Positions 34,076 through 43,370 of a stretch of 64,000 bases of DNA are shown here, one piece after another. Made by a program: the position numbers and the translations under genes. Numbering within the stretch: the first letter of the stretch is position 1; every line of letters starts with the position of its first letter. This DNA comes from JAAUTT01 sp963846585. GTDB taxonomy: Bacteria > Bacteroidota > Bacteroidia > Bacteroidales > JAAUTT01. Where the stretch lies: NCBI GenBank assembly GCA_963846585.1, contig CAWJWO010000013.1, positions 115,660-179,659 of the forward strand. Direction: 5' to 3'. Below the pieces are notes generated by a model. The model was given only the letters and a program-made list of their open reading frames with translations, made no database searches and was not told the DNA's origin.

Positions 34076-36166
34076 TCAATTTGCCTTACTCAACACTTTG
34101 AATTCCACCCTCCGGTTCAATTGTCTGCCGGCAGCAGTTGTATTAGGTGCAATTGGTTGTTTGAGGCCATATCCCCTGTATATAAGATGTTCCTGGGGAA
34201 TTTTATGACCAATAAGGTAATCTACAACTGCCTTGGCCCTGTTTTCTGAAAGGATCATATTAGCATAAGGTGATCCCTGATTATCAGTATGGCCTGATAT
34301 TTCAATCTTAAGATCGGAATTTTCCTGCATAAATTTTACTACTTTATCGAGTTCTTCGTATGATTTAGGTTTTAGTATTGATTTACCCGAATCGAAATAG
34401 ATGTTCTTAAGTACAATTTTCGATCCTACCTCTATTTTATTTAATGCGAAATTCTTCACTATTTCCATTCCCTGAAATTCTGAAGGGCTTATTTTTACTA
34501 CATCCAGAAAGAACATGTAATCCTTGGCATGGATTTCAATGCCATAATTTTTACATTGAGGGAGTTTGCTTCTATAATTCCCGAAACTGTCGGATAAGGT
34601 AGTGGAAACTACCTGACTTTTTTCTGCATCAATAAGATCGATTTTGGCAATCAGCGGGCTATTTGTTTTACTGTCAGTTATGGTACCACGCATATAAAAT
34701 GTAGTATCAATATTTATTGTTTCGGGTTTCCGGGCGAAAATATCTGAAATTGGTTTGTTAAAGTAAGCAACTATCTGTTCATCGGTAGTCAATATCATTT
34801 CTTGTTCACTGCCCATGTAACTTATTTTATAAATATCATATCCACCGCGGGTGTCGGGGCGAATAGAAGAGTAATAAGCATATTTTCCATCAGCCGAAGG
34901 ACGGTAAAACAGTTCATTGTCGGGAGTGTTGATCGGATAACCAAGATTTACAGGTTTTTGCCAATTGCCATTAGCATCTTTTTCAGATCGGAAAATATCA
35001 TACCCTCCCATGCTATTATGTCCTTTCGAACTAAAATACAAAACATTGCCGTCGGGCTGAACATAAACAGCATCTTCATCATATTTTGTATTAATAACGT
35101 TACCAATGTTTTGTGGACTTTGCCATTTGCCATTTTTACCTTTTGTACAAAAGAAAATATCTTTACCACCAAAACTTTCATTTTTTTCATTGCTTACGAA
35201 ATAAATGGTGTTACCATCGGCTGTAATGCTGAAAGAAGATTCAGTCATATCGGTATTAAATCCCTTGCCGATTTTTTTAGGGAAAGTCCAATTGTTGTTC
35301 TTAAATGTTGAAACCAGAATATTTGAGGATTTTTTATATCCATCATATAGATATCGTGTTAACCCATCAGGCGAAACCCAAACTATGGCATCATTATGTT
35401 TTGTATTAAATCCTTCGTCGTAAAGGTAACTGGCATTAGTCCATTTTCCTGATTTATTTGTCGATGTATAAATATCCTCATCAAACATATAATTTAGCTT
35501 ATCAGGTTTTTGTTTTTTATTTTTTGGGCGTCGGGAAGTAAAAAACATCAATGAATCTTTGTGTACTAATAATGCGTTATAATCGTCGTATTTCGAATTT
35601 ACAGAGTCGCCTGCGTTAGTAATAACTACTCTGACAGGATTATTAACCAGGGCCTTGCCTGAATTGCATTCATCAATGCATTTGTATACCATCGTGGAAA
35701 ATTTTTCCTGGTCCCGTTTTTTTAATGATTTATAGAATGCTTCATATTGTTCAATTGCTTTATCGAATTGCATGTTAAACTGATAAGCCTTCCCGATCAT
35801 GTATTGGATATCTCCTGCAACGTTGGGATATTTGTTATAAGCCATTTTAAAATAATCAATTGCTTTTGATTTATAGTCTGAACGAAGGTAACAGAGTGCA
35901 ATTTTATAATTCAGTTCAGGACAATCCTTATTATATTCTGCCGCTTTTAAATAAAATTCCAAAGCTTTTGGGATAGCTCCTTTCCCTTTTTTTGCCCAGG
36001 CATCTCCATCAAGAACATTCTGATAAGCTTCGAGGAAACCTTCACGTTTTACTTTTAAGGTTGACCTGCGTATACTTATTTCATTTTGGGCAGTTATATT
36101 GTCAGAAAATAGCAAGTACAGGAATATACTTACAAATGAAATTTTAAGGAAGGTTTGATAGTTCAT
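34076..36166 (-). CDS. PorE-like protein: TPR, PD40 propeller, CarboxypepD_reg, OmpA
   Basis: 696 residues with a signal peptide (ending NITAQ, residue 27). Domains in order: TPR repeats about 45-175 (LNYKIALCYLRSDYKSKAIDYFKMA), a beta-propeller of PD40/WD40-like blades about 190-455 (repeated N-W-x-x-P-x-x-x-G and D-G-x-x-x-Y-F-x-S), a carboxypeptidase-regulatory-like domain about 485-570, and an OmpA peptidoglycan-binding domain about 585-696 (FDSGKSILKPKS, SGHTDNQGS, LSENRAKAVVDYL, GYG, NRRVEF). This order is that of PorE, the peptidoglycan anchor of the type IX secretion system, though several paralogues exist and none of the other Por genes is adjacent. Confidence 0.82.
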   Translation of the reverse strand: MNYQTFLKISFVSIFLYLLFSDNITAQNEISIRRSTLKVKREGFLEAYQNVLDGDAWAKKGKGAIPKALEFYLKAAEYNKDCPELNYKIALCYLRSDYKSKAIDYFKMAYNKYPNVAGDIQYMIGKAYQFNMQFDKAIEQYEAFYKSLKKRDQEKFSTMVYKCIDECNSGKALVNNPVRVVITNAGDSVNSKYDDYNALLVHKDSLMFFTSRRPKNKKQKPDKLNYMFDEDIYTSTNKSGKWTNASYLYDEGFNTKHNDAIVWVSPDGLTRYLYDGYKKSSNILVSTFKNNNWTFPKKIGKGFNTDMTESSFSITADGNTIYFVSNEKNESFGGKDIFFCTKGKNGKWQSPQNIGNVINTKYDEDAVYVQPDGNVLYFSSKGHNSMGGYDIFRSEKDANGNWQKPVNLGYPINTPDNELFYRPSADGKYAYYSSIRPDTRGGYDIYKISYMGSEQEMILTTDEQIVAYFNKPISDIFARKPETINIDTTFYMRGTITDSKTNSPLIAKIDLIDAEKSQVVSTTLSDSFGNYRSKLPQCKNYGIEIHAKDYMFFLDVVKISPSEFQGMEIVKNFALNKIEVGSKIVLKNIYFDSGKSILKPKSYEELDKVVKFMQENSDLKIEISGHTDNQGSPYANMILSENRAKAVVDYLIGHKIPQEHLIYRGYGLKQPIAPNTTAAGRQLNRRVEFKVLSKAN

Positions 36167-36185
36167 TTTATTTTATTTTAATTTT

Positions 36186-37244
36186 TTATTTGCAATCCTT
36201 AAGGAATTTGGATGCCTGATCCACACCAAGTTTATCAGCAAGTTTCCAATCATTACATGCTCCATCCATATCGCCCTTTAATTCTTTAATGTATCCTCTG
36301 TTTATGTATGCCTCACCATAATCACCATTAAGTTCAATAATTTTATTCAGGGTAGCCAGAGCATTTTCGTAATCTTTTTCATATGTCAATGCAACAGCCA
36401 GGTTATTCATGGCTGAGAAATTTCCGGGATTAATTTTTAATGCTTTATTAAAATCTTCGATTGCTTCTTTATTTTTTCCTGATTTATATTTTGCCTGCCC
36501 ACGGTTATTGTAACATATTATACAGGCAGAATCCAGTTGAATTGATGTTGTAAAGGAAGTTACAGCACCCTGTAAATCGTTAAGTTCGAGTTGTACCATA
36601 CCCATATTATTATAAGCTAATGGAAAATCAGGTTGATATTCTATCGCTTTTTCATAATCGTTCAAAGCACCTTTAAAGTCTTTCATTTTATATTTGGCAC
36701 TGGCTCTGTCGTGATATGCATAAGAAAAATTATATCGTTTATCAATAGCAAAAGTGAAATCGATAATTGCGCTACTGTAATCCTCTTTTATCAGGCTTAT
36801 TACCCCCCTCTGGTAATAGAGCATAGGTTCTGTGAAACCGAATGCTATAGCTTTGGTAAAGTCCTCAACTGCCTGATTGTATAAATTTTTTCGAAAATTT
36901 ATAGTTCCTCTTATATATAAAGCTTCGCCTGAATTAGGATCTAACAGGATACATTTATTAATATCAGTCAGAGCTTCGTCTTTTTTATCCAGGCTAAGTT
37001 CAACTTTTCCACGTTCAAGATAAGCTTTACTGACGCCGGTATTACTACGAATGTATTCATTCAAATACTTTAAAGCTTCTGCAAAACTGTCAACTTTAAT
37101 ACATTGAACAGCTTTGTTAAAATACTTTACAGATTTGTATTCATCATATAGATTGTGGCCGGGAAATGCGGTTGACTTAGTGACTTGTGAATTACAAATA
37201 AGTGCATTAAGACAAACAAAAATAAAAATATAAATTCGTTTCAT
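36186..37244 (-). CDS. exported TPR-repeat protein
   Basis: 352 residues from the chosen start MKRIYIFIFVCLNALICNSQ, a good signal peptide; an in-frame ATG 42 bases upstream would add an unlikely leader. About eight tetratricopeptide repeats fill residues 40-350, for example GEALYIRGTINFRKNLYNQAVEDFTKAI and PLAYNNMGMVQLELNDLQGAVTSFTTSI. Periplasmic scaffold. It lies 19 bases upstream of the PorE-like gene on the same strand, so a role in the same envelope complex is plausible. Confidence 0.85.
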   Translation of the reverse strand: MKRIYIFIFVCLNALICNSQVTKSTAFPGHNLYDEYKSVKYFNKAVQCIKVDSFAEALKYLNEYIRSNTGVSKAYLERGKVELSLDKKDEALTDINKCILLDPNSGEALYIRGTINFRKNLYNQAVEDFTKAIAFGFTEPMLYYQRGVISLIKEDYSSAIIDFTFAIDKRYNFSYAYHDRASAKYKMKDFKGALNDYEKAIEYQPDFPLAYNNMGMVQLELNDLQGAVTSFTTSIQLDSACIICYNNRGQAKYKSGKNKEAIEDFNKALKINPGNFSAMNNLAVALTYEKDYENALATLNKIIELNGDYGEAYINRGYIKELKGDMDGACNDWKLADKLGVDQASKFLKDCK

Positions 37245-37411
37245 GAACAGGGCTTTAAGGGTTAGAAATATAAAACCAGAAACCATGCTAATTTAATCAG
37301 ATTTTCTGATTCTTATAAAAAACAAGATACATAAAAAATCAAAATTCTCAAATCATTACTATATTTATATAAATTTTGAACTATATTTAAATTATAAAAT
37401 AAAGGTTAATT

Positions 37412-37753
37412 ATGGTAACTGATTTAACGTATCTTACAAGCATGGCAGGTGGTAATCCTGAAATAATTAAAGAGATGATCCAGATTTTTATTGAGCAGGT
37501 GGAAGAATATATAAAGGAAATGCATAAGTACCTGGATGAAAAAGATTATATTTCCCTGGGGAAGCTTGCTCATAAATCAAAATCTTCTGTTGCTATTATG
37601 GGAATGAATGATCTTGCTACAGAATTAAAAACTCTTGAATTGCTTGCTAAAGAAAGCAAAGAACCTGAAAAGTATTCAATGATGGTAGAAAACTTTGAAT
37701 CACAATGTAAAACTGCCATATCAGAACTTCAGGAATCTAAGATTAAATTATAA
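37412..37753 (+). CDS. stand-alone HPt phosphotransfer protein
   Basis: 113 residues, all helical. The HPt signature is ISLGKLAHKSKSSVAIMGM with phospho-acceptor H54. The N-terminus (YLTSMAGGNPEIIKEMIQIFIEQ) matches the first helix of the four-helix HPt bundle. It relays phosphate between a hybrid kinase and a response regulator. No kinase is adjacent; the hybrid kinase at 25.4 kb already ends in its own HPt. The STAS gene starts 19 bases downstream. Confidence 0.85.
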   Translation: MVTDLTYLTSMAGGNPEIIKEMIQIFIEQVEEYIKEMHKYLDEKDYISLGKLAHKSKSSVAIMGMNDLATELKTLELLAKESKEPEKYSMMVENFESQCKTAISELQESKIKL

Positions 37754-37772
37754 ACATTAACTTTAGCAAACC

Positions 37773-38111
37773 ATGTTGAAGATAGTCAATATCAATAATA
37801 TTAATGTTGCTTCATTTGAATATATCAGCAGGTTTAATTCACTAATCACTGATGCTGTTAAGGAACAATTAAATAATTTGTATAATAAACCAAATAACAG
37901 ATTAATTTTGAATCTTGACGGAATAAAATTTATAGATAGTTCCGGTTTTGGTGTTTTATTATCTGTAATGAAAACAGCCAGTATTAATTTCGGTCAATTT
38001 AAATTATGCAGTATTAATAAAGAAGTACTTGATCTTTTCAAACTCCTTCAATTACAAAATGTTTTTGAAATATATAATAACTTAGACGACTGTCTTAACA
38101 GTTTTAAATAA
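37773..38111 (+). CDS. STAS-domain anti-sigma-factor antagonist-like protein
   Basis: 112 residues, SpoIIAA/STAS fold. The phosphorylation loop is NLDGIKFIDSSGFGVLLSVM; S56 or S57 in DSSG would be the site modified by a kinase/anti-sigma protein. Pairing with an HPt gene points to a partner-switching output controlled by a phosphorelay, but the partner kinase and phosphatase are not in the window. Likely one operon with the HPt gene. Confidence 0.85.
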   Translation: MLKIVNINNINVASFEYISRFNSLITDAVKEQLNNLYNKPNNRLILNLDGIKFIDSSGFGVLLSVMKTASINFGQFKLCSINKEVLDLFKLLQLQNVFEIYNNLDDCLNSFK

Positions 38112-38112
38112 A

Positions 38113-38300
38113 ATAGTCGTAAGTCGTAAGTCGTAAGTCGTAAGTCGTAAGAAATTTATTTAAATATTCGCAAGTAGTGAGTTGAATTTAAAGCTCAGGT
38201 GAAATTGATGAACAAATAAAATGCGATATTTGTGACCAACAACCAACAACCAACAACTAAAAACCAACAACTAACAACTAACAACTAAAAACCAGTAACG
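38113..38300. repeat. AGTCGTA and CAACTAA arrays upstream of the respiratory operon
   Basis: AGTCGTA x5 (38114-38151), then AACAACC/CTAACAA units with variants (38234-38297). The last unit ends about 10 bases before the NrfD-like start codon. Confidence 0.88.
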
Positions 38301-38307
38301 AATAATT

Positions 38308-39618
38308 ATGGAACAAAATATTCTTACAGAGAGAATTAAATCTGATCTGCTGCGTCCTGTAGGATTTAACAAAGGATTTTATATCTGGATGGCTTTTCTT
38401 GCAATTGCATTATTAATTTGTTTATATGCATATACAATTCAGTTAAGGTTAGGTCTTGGTGTTACAGGTATGAGTGATTTTGTGTCATGGGGCATATATA
38501 TATCCAATTTTGTATTTTTTGTTGCTTCAAGCCTTATCGGAATGCTTATAAGTGCAGTACTCGGCCTTTCAGGTGTAAAATGGATAACACCATTGACGAG
38601 AATTGCTGAAATAATAGCTTTAGCTTTTGCTGCGGTTGCCGGTTTGGTAATTGTATCAGATATGGGTCGTCCGGAAAGGCTTTTATATGTTTTTATGGAT
38701 GCAAGGGTACAATCGCCGATATTATGGGATGTAACAGTTGTAACCACATATGTTGTAATAAGTGCCTTGCTTTTATATATTCCGTTGATCCCCGATTTGG
38801 TTATTTGCCTGGAAAAACTTGATTCTGCTCCTAAATGGCAGCGTTGGATTTATAAAACATTATCCCTTAACTGGAAAAATTATCCGTCTCAAATGTCAAT
38901 TATTCAAAAATCTATGAGGATTTTACTAATTCTAATAATCCCTGTAGCATTATCAATACATACGGTTACATCATGGTTATTTGCCTCTACTCTTCGGCCG
39001 GGTTGGAACAGTACCATTTTTGGCCCTTATTTTGTTACCGGAGCATTTGTTGCCGGTTGCGCTGCTGTAATAATAGCGATGTATTTTTTCCGTAAAAATT
39101 ATAAATTACATAATTACATTAAATGTGAACATTTCGATAATATGGGCAAATTATTAGTATTGGCTTCACTTGTTTATTTATATTTTAATATCAATGAATT
39201 TCTTGTTCCTGGATATAAACTTGAAAAGGCTGACTCTGTTCATCTTATGGATTTGTTTGTTGGTCGGTATGCCGTTATGTTTTGGAGTACACAGATATTA
39301 GGATTGATACTACCTATTATATTGTTATTGTTTAAACGAATGAGAAAACCTTTACCAATATTAATTATTGCAATATTTGTTTTTGCGGGGGCTTGGTTTA
39401 AACGTTACATAATAGTGATTCCGACTATGGAACGCCCATTTCTGCCTATTCAATATGTTCCTGAGAGGTTTAAATTTTATTCACCGACCCTCATTGAAAT
39501 TGCAATTACACTGGCTTCCTTTATTCTGGTATTAATGATTATAACAATTCTTTCGAAGTTATTTCCTATTGTTCCCGTAGCGGAAACCATTCATGAAAGA
39601 GATAATCCAAAGTCATAA
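38308..39618 (+). CDS. nrfD: NrfD/PsrC-like membrane protein
   Basis: 436 residues with about ten membrane helices. NrfD/PsrC-family features: N-terminal GFNKGFYIWMAFLAIALL, W-G-I-Y-I-S-N-F-V-F-F, S-D-M-G-R-P-E-R (the conserved D-x-G-R-x-x-R segment) and the late MERPFLPIQY. These proteins carry quinone electrons in many complexes, including subunit C of Alternative Complex III. Here it heads a cytochrome oxidase operon but has no iron-sulphur (ActB/NrfC) or multiheme (ActA) partner in the window. The cytochrome c gene begins 5 bases after its stop. Confidence 0.85.
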   Translation: MEQNILTERIKSDLLRPVGFNKGFYIWMAFLAIALLICLYAYTIQLRLGLGVTGMSDFVSWGIYISNFVFFVASSLIGMLISAVLGLSGVKWITPLTRIAEIIALAFAAVAGLVIVSDMGRPERLLYVFMDARVQSPILWDVTVVTTYVVISALLLYIPLIPDLVICLEKLDSAPKWQRWIYKTLSLNWKNYPSQMSIIQKSMRILLILIIPVALSIHTVTSWLFASTLRPGWNSTIFGPYFVTGAFVAGCAAVIIAMYFFRKNYKLHNYIKCEHFDNMGKLLVLASLVYLYFNINEFLVPGYKLEKADSVHLMDLFVGRYAVMFWSTQILGLILPIILLLFKRMRKPLPILIIAIFVFAGAWFKRYIIVIPTMERPFLPIQYVPERFKFYSPTLIEIAITLASFILVLMIITILSKLFPIVPVAETIHERDNPKS

Positions 39619-39623
39619 TTTTT

Positions 39624-40559
39624 ATGAAAAAACTGAATCTGTTATTGTTAGTTGGTGGCTTTATTTTTTTAATGCTTAAGGTTTCGGCTCAGCAGTGGGA
39701 TGTACCTGCAGATAAAAAAGACAAAAATAGCCCTTTCCGGTTTACGGCTGAAACTTCAGTTAAGGGAGAATCGGTTTTTAAACAAAATTGCCAGGTTTGT
39801 CATGGTGAACCTACAAAAGGGACATATAATAAAGGTCTTATTCCCGTTCCGGGTGATCCTGCGACGGATAAATTCCAGAAACAAACAGACGGGGCATTAT
39901 TTTATAAAATTACAACCGGTCGTGGGGCCATGCCACAGTTCAGGGACATCTTAACGGAAGAACAGCGCTGGCAGGCAATATCGTATTTCAGAAGTTTTAA
40001 TAAAAGCTATGTACAACCTGAAAATGAATTAAAAGAGGGATCATCTGTTGAAGTGCAAAATGTATTTCTTTCCCTTACGTTTATTCCTGTTAATAATCAG
40101 GTTAAAGCGTTAGCAACTGATAAATATAATAAACCGGTAAGGGGAGCAGAAGTCGGATTATTTGTAAAACGCTATTTTGGCAAAATGAAAATTGGAGAGT
40201 CGGTTAATACTGATTCGGAAGGTATAGCAGTATTTGATTTTCCTAAAGATTTGCCGGGAGATAAAAAGGGGAACGTTATTATTATCGCCGATATTAACAT
40301 CGGAGGTACTGATATACAAAAAATTGATACTTTTTCTATAGGAATCCCTACAAATAAACCTCCTTTAACAAGTGGACATGCAATGTGGAATGTAATGTCA
40401 AAAGCACCTGTTTGGCTATTACTCAGCTATTTTATTGTAGTAGCTGTAATTTGGGGATTTATTATTTTTATTGTAATGCAATTGGTTAAGCTTAGAAAAA
40501 GAGGACAGATGACAGAGGACAGAGAACAGAAGACAGAAGAGGTGAGACGTGAGACATAG
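39624..40559 (+). CDS. membrane-anchored mono-heme cytochrome c
   Basis: 311 residues: signal peptide ending VSAQ (residue 23), one heme-binding site CQVCH at C56-C59-H60, probable axial Met in GRGAMPQF, and a class I cytochrome fold to about residue 130. A beta-rich domain about 145-240 and a C-terminal membrane helix (about 258-288) follow. It probably carries electrons from the NrfD-like protein to the oxidase. The last 18 residues or so are written by intergenic repeat words (GACAGAG/GACAGAA and GACGTGA), so the tail after the helix is array-encoded. Confidence 0.88.
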   Translation: MKKLNLLLLVGGFIFLMLKVSAQQWDVPADKKDKNSPFRFTAETSVKGESVFKQNCQVCHGEPTKGTYNKGLIPVPGDPATDKFQKQTDGALFYKITTGRGAMPQFRDILTEEQRWQAISYFRSFNKSYVQPENELKEGSSVEVQNVFLSLTFIPVNNQVKALATDKYNKPVRGAEVGLFVKRYFGKMKIGESVNTDSEGIAVFDFPKDLPGDKKGNVIIIADINIGGTDIQKIDTFSIGIPTNKPPLTSGHAMWNVMSKAPVWLLLSYFIVVAVIWGFIIFIVMQLVKLRKRGQMTEDREQKTEEVRRET

Positions 40560-40670
40560 GACGTGAATACATGCAACATGCAACCTGCAACACATATACA
40601 AATAAACGTATAAATCTTATAAACCTTATAAACCTTATAAACGCATAAACATATAAACTCATAAACCTTT
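40504..40670. repeat. GACAGAA, GACGTGA and TTATAAAC arrays
   Basis: GACAGAT, GACAGAG, GACAGAG-AACAGAA-GACAGAA words (40504-40540) lie inside the end of the cytochrome c gene. Then come GAGACGTGAGAC (40541-40552) and CTTATAAAC x3 with ATAAAC variants (40616-40665). Confidence 0.82.
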
Positions 40671-40719
40671 AACAATAAGTATTCCAAATACAATAATATC
40701 AATAAAGTTAGATACTGCT

Positions 40720-41502
40720 ATGAAATTAAATAAGTTGATTATACTATTATTATTTATGGCAAAGGTTTCCTTTGCTCAGCAACCTGTCAGTACAACAGTG
40801 ACTGAAGGAGAAGTTGGAATAATTGAGCATCTTGACAGTATAATCCCTCTCGATCTGAAGTTCAAAAATGAGAAGGAAGAAATAGTTTCGTTAAGGAGCC
40901 TGATAAATAAACCTACAGTATTATCTTTTGTATATTTTGACTGTCCAAGTTTGTGTAACAGGCTACTTGAAGGGTTATCGCATGTGATTGAAAATTCTGA
41001 TCTTAATCTGGGAAAGGATTACCAGGTTATTACATTGAGTTTTAATTATTTTGATACACCAGAAATGGCAAAACAGAAAAAGGAAACTTTTATGCTAAGG
41101 AAAACCAGGGACCATTCAGCAAGCTGGATTTTTCTTACAGGCGATAGCACAAGTATATACAAACTTACCAATTCAGCAGGGTTTAAATTTAAAAGGGCCG
41201 GATTAAACTTTATTCATCCGGCAGCCATTATCATGTTAACTGGGTCCGGTAAAATTACCCGATATCTCTATGGTATATCATTTTTGCCATTTGATCTGAA
41301 AATGGCTGTGGCAGAAGCCGAAAAGGGATTGTCAAGGCCTACTATAAGCCGGGTACTGGATTTTTGTTTTGCATATGATCCGGAAGGGAAAAGATATGCC
41401 CTCGATATTACCAAAATTTCAGGGGTACTTATTGTTTTTTTCCTGTTATTATTTGTTATAATTTTATTAATAAGAAAAAGGACGAAAAATTTGAAAATTT
41501 AA
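40720..41502 (+). CDS. SCO1/SenC-like copper chaperone
   Basis: 260 residues: signal peptide ending FAQ (residue 20), thioredoxin-like SCO domain, and a C-terminal membrane helix (GVLIVFFLLLFVIILLI). Copper ligands are C75 and C79 in DCPSLC and H166 in NFIHPAAI. SCO proteins deliver copper to the CuA centre of oxidase subunit II, which is encoded at the end of the same operon. Confidence 0.92.
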   Translation: MKLNKLIILLLFMAKVSFAQQPVSTTVTEGEVGIIEHLDSIIPLDLKFKNEKEEIVSLRSLINKPTVLSFVYFDCPSLCNRLLEGLSHVIENSDLNLGKDYQVITLSFNYFDTPEMAKQKKETFMLRKTRDHSASWIFLTGDSTSIYKLTNSAGFKFKRAGLNFIHPAAIIMLTGSGKITRYLYGISFLPFDLKMAVAEAEKGLSRPTISRVLDFCFAYDPEGKRYALDITKISGVLIVFFLLLFVIILLIRKRTKNLKI

Positions 41503-41556
41503 TAATGTGCAAATGATGACAAATTACTGATTACTAATTACTGATTACTAATGACT
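41482..41556. repeat. TTTGAAAA and ATTACTG heptamer words
   Basis: AATTTGAAAATTT, GATGACAAATTACTGATTACTAATTACTGATTACTAATGACTAATG-type units. The array ends inside the likely first codons of the oxidase subunit I gene (MTNDKE read from atgactaatgac). Confidence 0.82.
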
Positions 41557-43179
41557 AATGACAAAGAGATAATGCCTGCACACCAAAATCCTGGTCAGCC
41601 CAGTTACCTTGAATATAAAGGTAAATACAAAGGAATTGCAGGATGGATTTTTTCCACCGATCATAAACGCATAGCTTTACTTTATCTGTATTCGATAATG
41701 ACCTTCTTCCTGGTTGGTGCAACTCTTGGGGTATTAATGCGAACGGAACTTATTGCGCCCGGAGAAACAATTATGAAGGCACAGACATATAACGGGATGT
41801 TTACACTCCACGGCATAATTATGATATTTCTTGTAGTTATACCTGGTTTATCAGTTACTTTCGGAAATTTTTTCCTGCCTATTATGATAGGTGCAAAAGA
41901 TGTGGCTTTTCCCAGGCTTAATTTATTTTCATGGTGGGTTTACATTTTGGGTGCAGCAATAGCAATTACTTCACAATTTATCGGAAATGGTCCTCCTGAT
42001 ACCGGCTGGACATTCTACGCGCCATATAGTACTCATACCCATACCAATGTTATAGCTGCAGTTTTAGGTGCATTTGTACTTGGATTTTCCTCTATTCTTA
42101 CCGGATTGAATTTTATAGTGACTATTCACCGGATGCGTGCTCCTGGTATGACCTGGTTCAGGATGCCATTGTTTCCCTGGTCGCTTTATGCTACTGCCTG
42201 GATACAGGTATTAGCCACGCCAATTGTAGGTATTACACTTTTAATGGTTATTGCGGAGCGTGTTTTTAAAATTGGATTTTTTGATCCGGCCCTGGGAGGT
42301 GACCCGGTGCTTTATCAGCATTTATTCTGGATTTATTCTCATCCGGCAGTTTATATCATGATATTACCTGCTATGGGGGTTGTGACCGAAATTATCCCCA
42401 CATTTACAAAACGAAAAATATTCGGATATAAGGCAATAGTATTTTCCAGCCTTGCTATTGCCGGAGTTGGTTATTTGGTTTGGGGTCATCATATGTTTAC
42501 TTCCGGAATTAGTATCACGGCACGCTGGATATTCTCCCTGCTAACATTCATTGTAGCAGTTCCGAGTGCAATAAAGGTATTTAACTGGATAACCACAATG
42601 TACAAAGGATCAATTGATTTGCAACCGCCGCTTTTATATGTTTTTACGTTTATTTTCCTGTTTCTCATAGGCGGTTTATCAGGTCTGGTGCAGGGAGCAT
42701 TGGCTACCAACATCCAGGTTCATGATACTTCATTCGTGGTGGCCCATTTTCATTATATAATTTTTGGCGGGATGGGATTTGCCTTCTTTGCGGGTATTCA
42801 TTATTGGTTTCCTAAAATATACGGGAAAATGTATAACATCAGGCTGGCCAATATTGCCTGGGTTATTTTGTTTGTTGGATTCAACGTTTTATATTTCCCA
42901 TTATTTATAATTGGGCTTCAGGGTATGCCCCGCCGTTATTATGATTATCTACCCCAATTTCATACCGGCCATTTCATTTCAACAATGGGGGCATATGTAT
43001 TGTCGGTGGGACTAATTCTAATGATTTATAATTTTATTCGTTCGTCGCGAAAAGGTATAGTGGCTTCTGCAAATCCCTGGGGAAGTAAATCAATTGAATG
43101 GACGATTCCTTCTCCACCGCCTTTGGAAAATTTTGAAGTAATACCGGTAATTTCCGAAGAACCCTATAACTATAAATAG
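41551..43179 (+). CDS. ctaD: cytochrome c oxidase subunit I (caa3, A2-type)
   Basis: 542 residues, 12 or more membrane helices. Heme/CuB ligands are in YNGMFTLHGIIM, WIYSHPAVYI (Y262-S-H264-P), GHHMF and HDTSFVVAHFHYI. The YSHPxV motif replaces the XGHPEV of mitochondrial-type enzymes and marks the A2 subfamily, as in Thermus caa3. It reduces oxygen to water and pumps protons. ATG at 41551 is adjacent to repeat words; the next in-frame ATG (EIMPAHQNPGQPSYL, 41569) is an alternative start and the first residues look array-derived. Confidence 0.96.
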   Translation: MTNDKEIMPAHQNPGQPSYLEYKGKYKGIAGWIFSTDHKRIALLYLYSIMTFFLVGATLGVLMRTELIAPGETIMKAQTYNGMFTLHGIIMIFLVVIPGLSVTFGNFFLPIMIGAKDVAFPRLNLFSWWVYILGAAIAITSQFIGNGPPDTGWTFYAPYSTHTHTNVIAAVLGAFVLGFSSILTGLNFIVTIHRMRAPGMTWFRMPLFPWSLYATAWIQVLATPIVGITLLMVIAERVFKIGFFDPALGGDPVLYQHLFWIYSHPAVYIMILPAMGVVTEIIPTFTKRKIFGYKAIVFSSLAIAGVGYLVWGHHMFTSGISITARWIFSLLTFIVAVPSAIKVFNWITTMYKGSIDLQPPLLYVFTFIFLFLIGGLSGLVQGALATNIQVHDTSFVVAHFHYIIFGGMGFAFFAGIHYWFPKIYGKMYNIRLANIAWVILFVGFNVLYFPLFIIGLQGMPRRYYDYLPQFHTGHFISTMGAYVLSVGLILMIYNFIRSSRKGIVASANPWGSKSIEWTIPSPPPLENFEVIPVISEEPYNYK

Positions 43180-43182
43180 TTG

Positions 43183-43364
43183 CTAGATGTTAGTTGTTAG
43201 TTGTTGGTTGCTGAATATAAGTAATGAGGTAAAAAAGGACGTGAGTCATGGGACGTGGGACGTGGGACGTGAAGACCTGCACCCTTCGACAGGCTCAGGG
43301 TACGATTAACTGCAACCTGCAACATATAAACATATAAACCATATAAACTTTATAAACGCATAAA
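43183..43364. repeat. TTAGTTG, GGACGTG and ATATAAAC arrays between oxidase I and III
   Basis: TTAGTTG x3 (43189-43212, complement of CAACTAA), GGGACGTG x3 (43250-43271), the motif CCTTCGACAGGCTCAGG (43283-43299), and CATATAAAC/TTTATAAAC words (43326-43362). Confidence 0.85.
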
Positions 43365-43370
43365 CAGAAA

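Noticed and set aside
34802..35311. 169-codon plus-strand frame inside the PorE-like gene
   Set aside because: Antisense shadow; no start context and the opposite strand encodes a clear propeller domain.
40427..40702. Minus-strand open frame of 91 codons with Tyr/Cys-rich repeats
   Set aside because: It reads TTTATAA and TGCAACC words in complement and overlaps the end of the cytochrome c gene.
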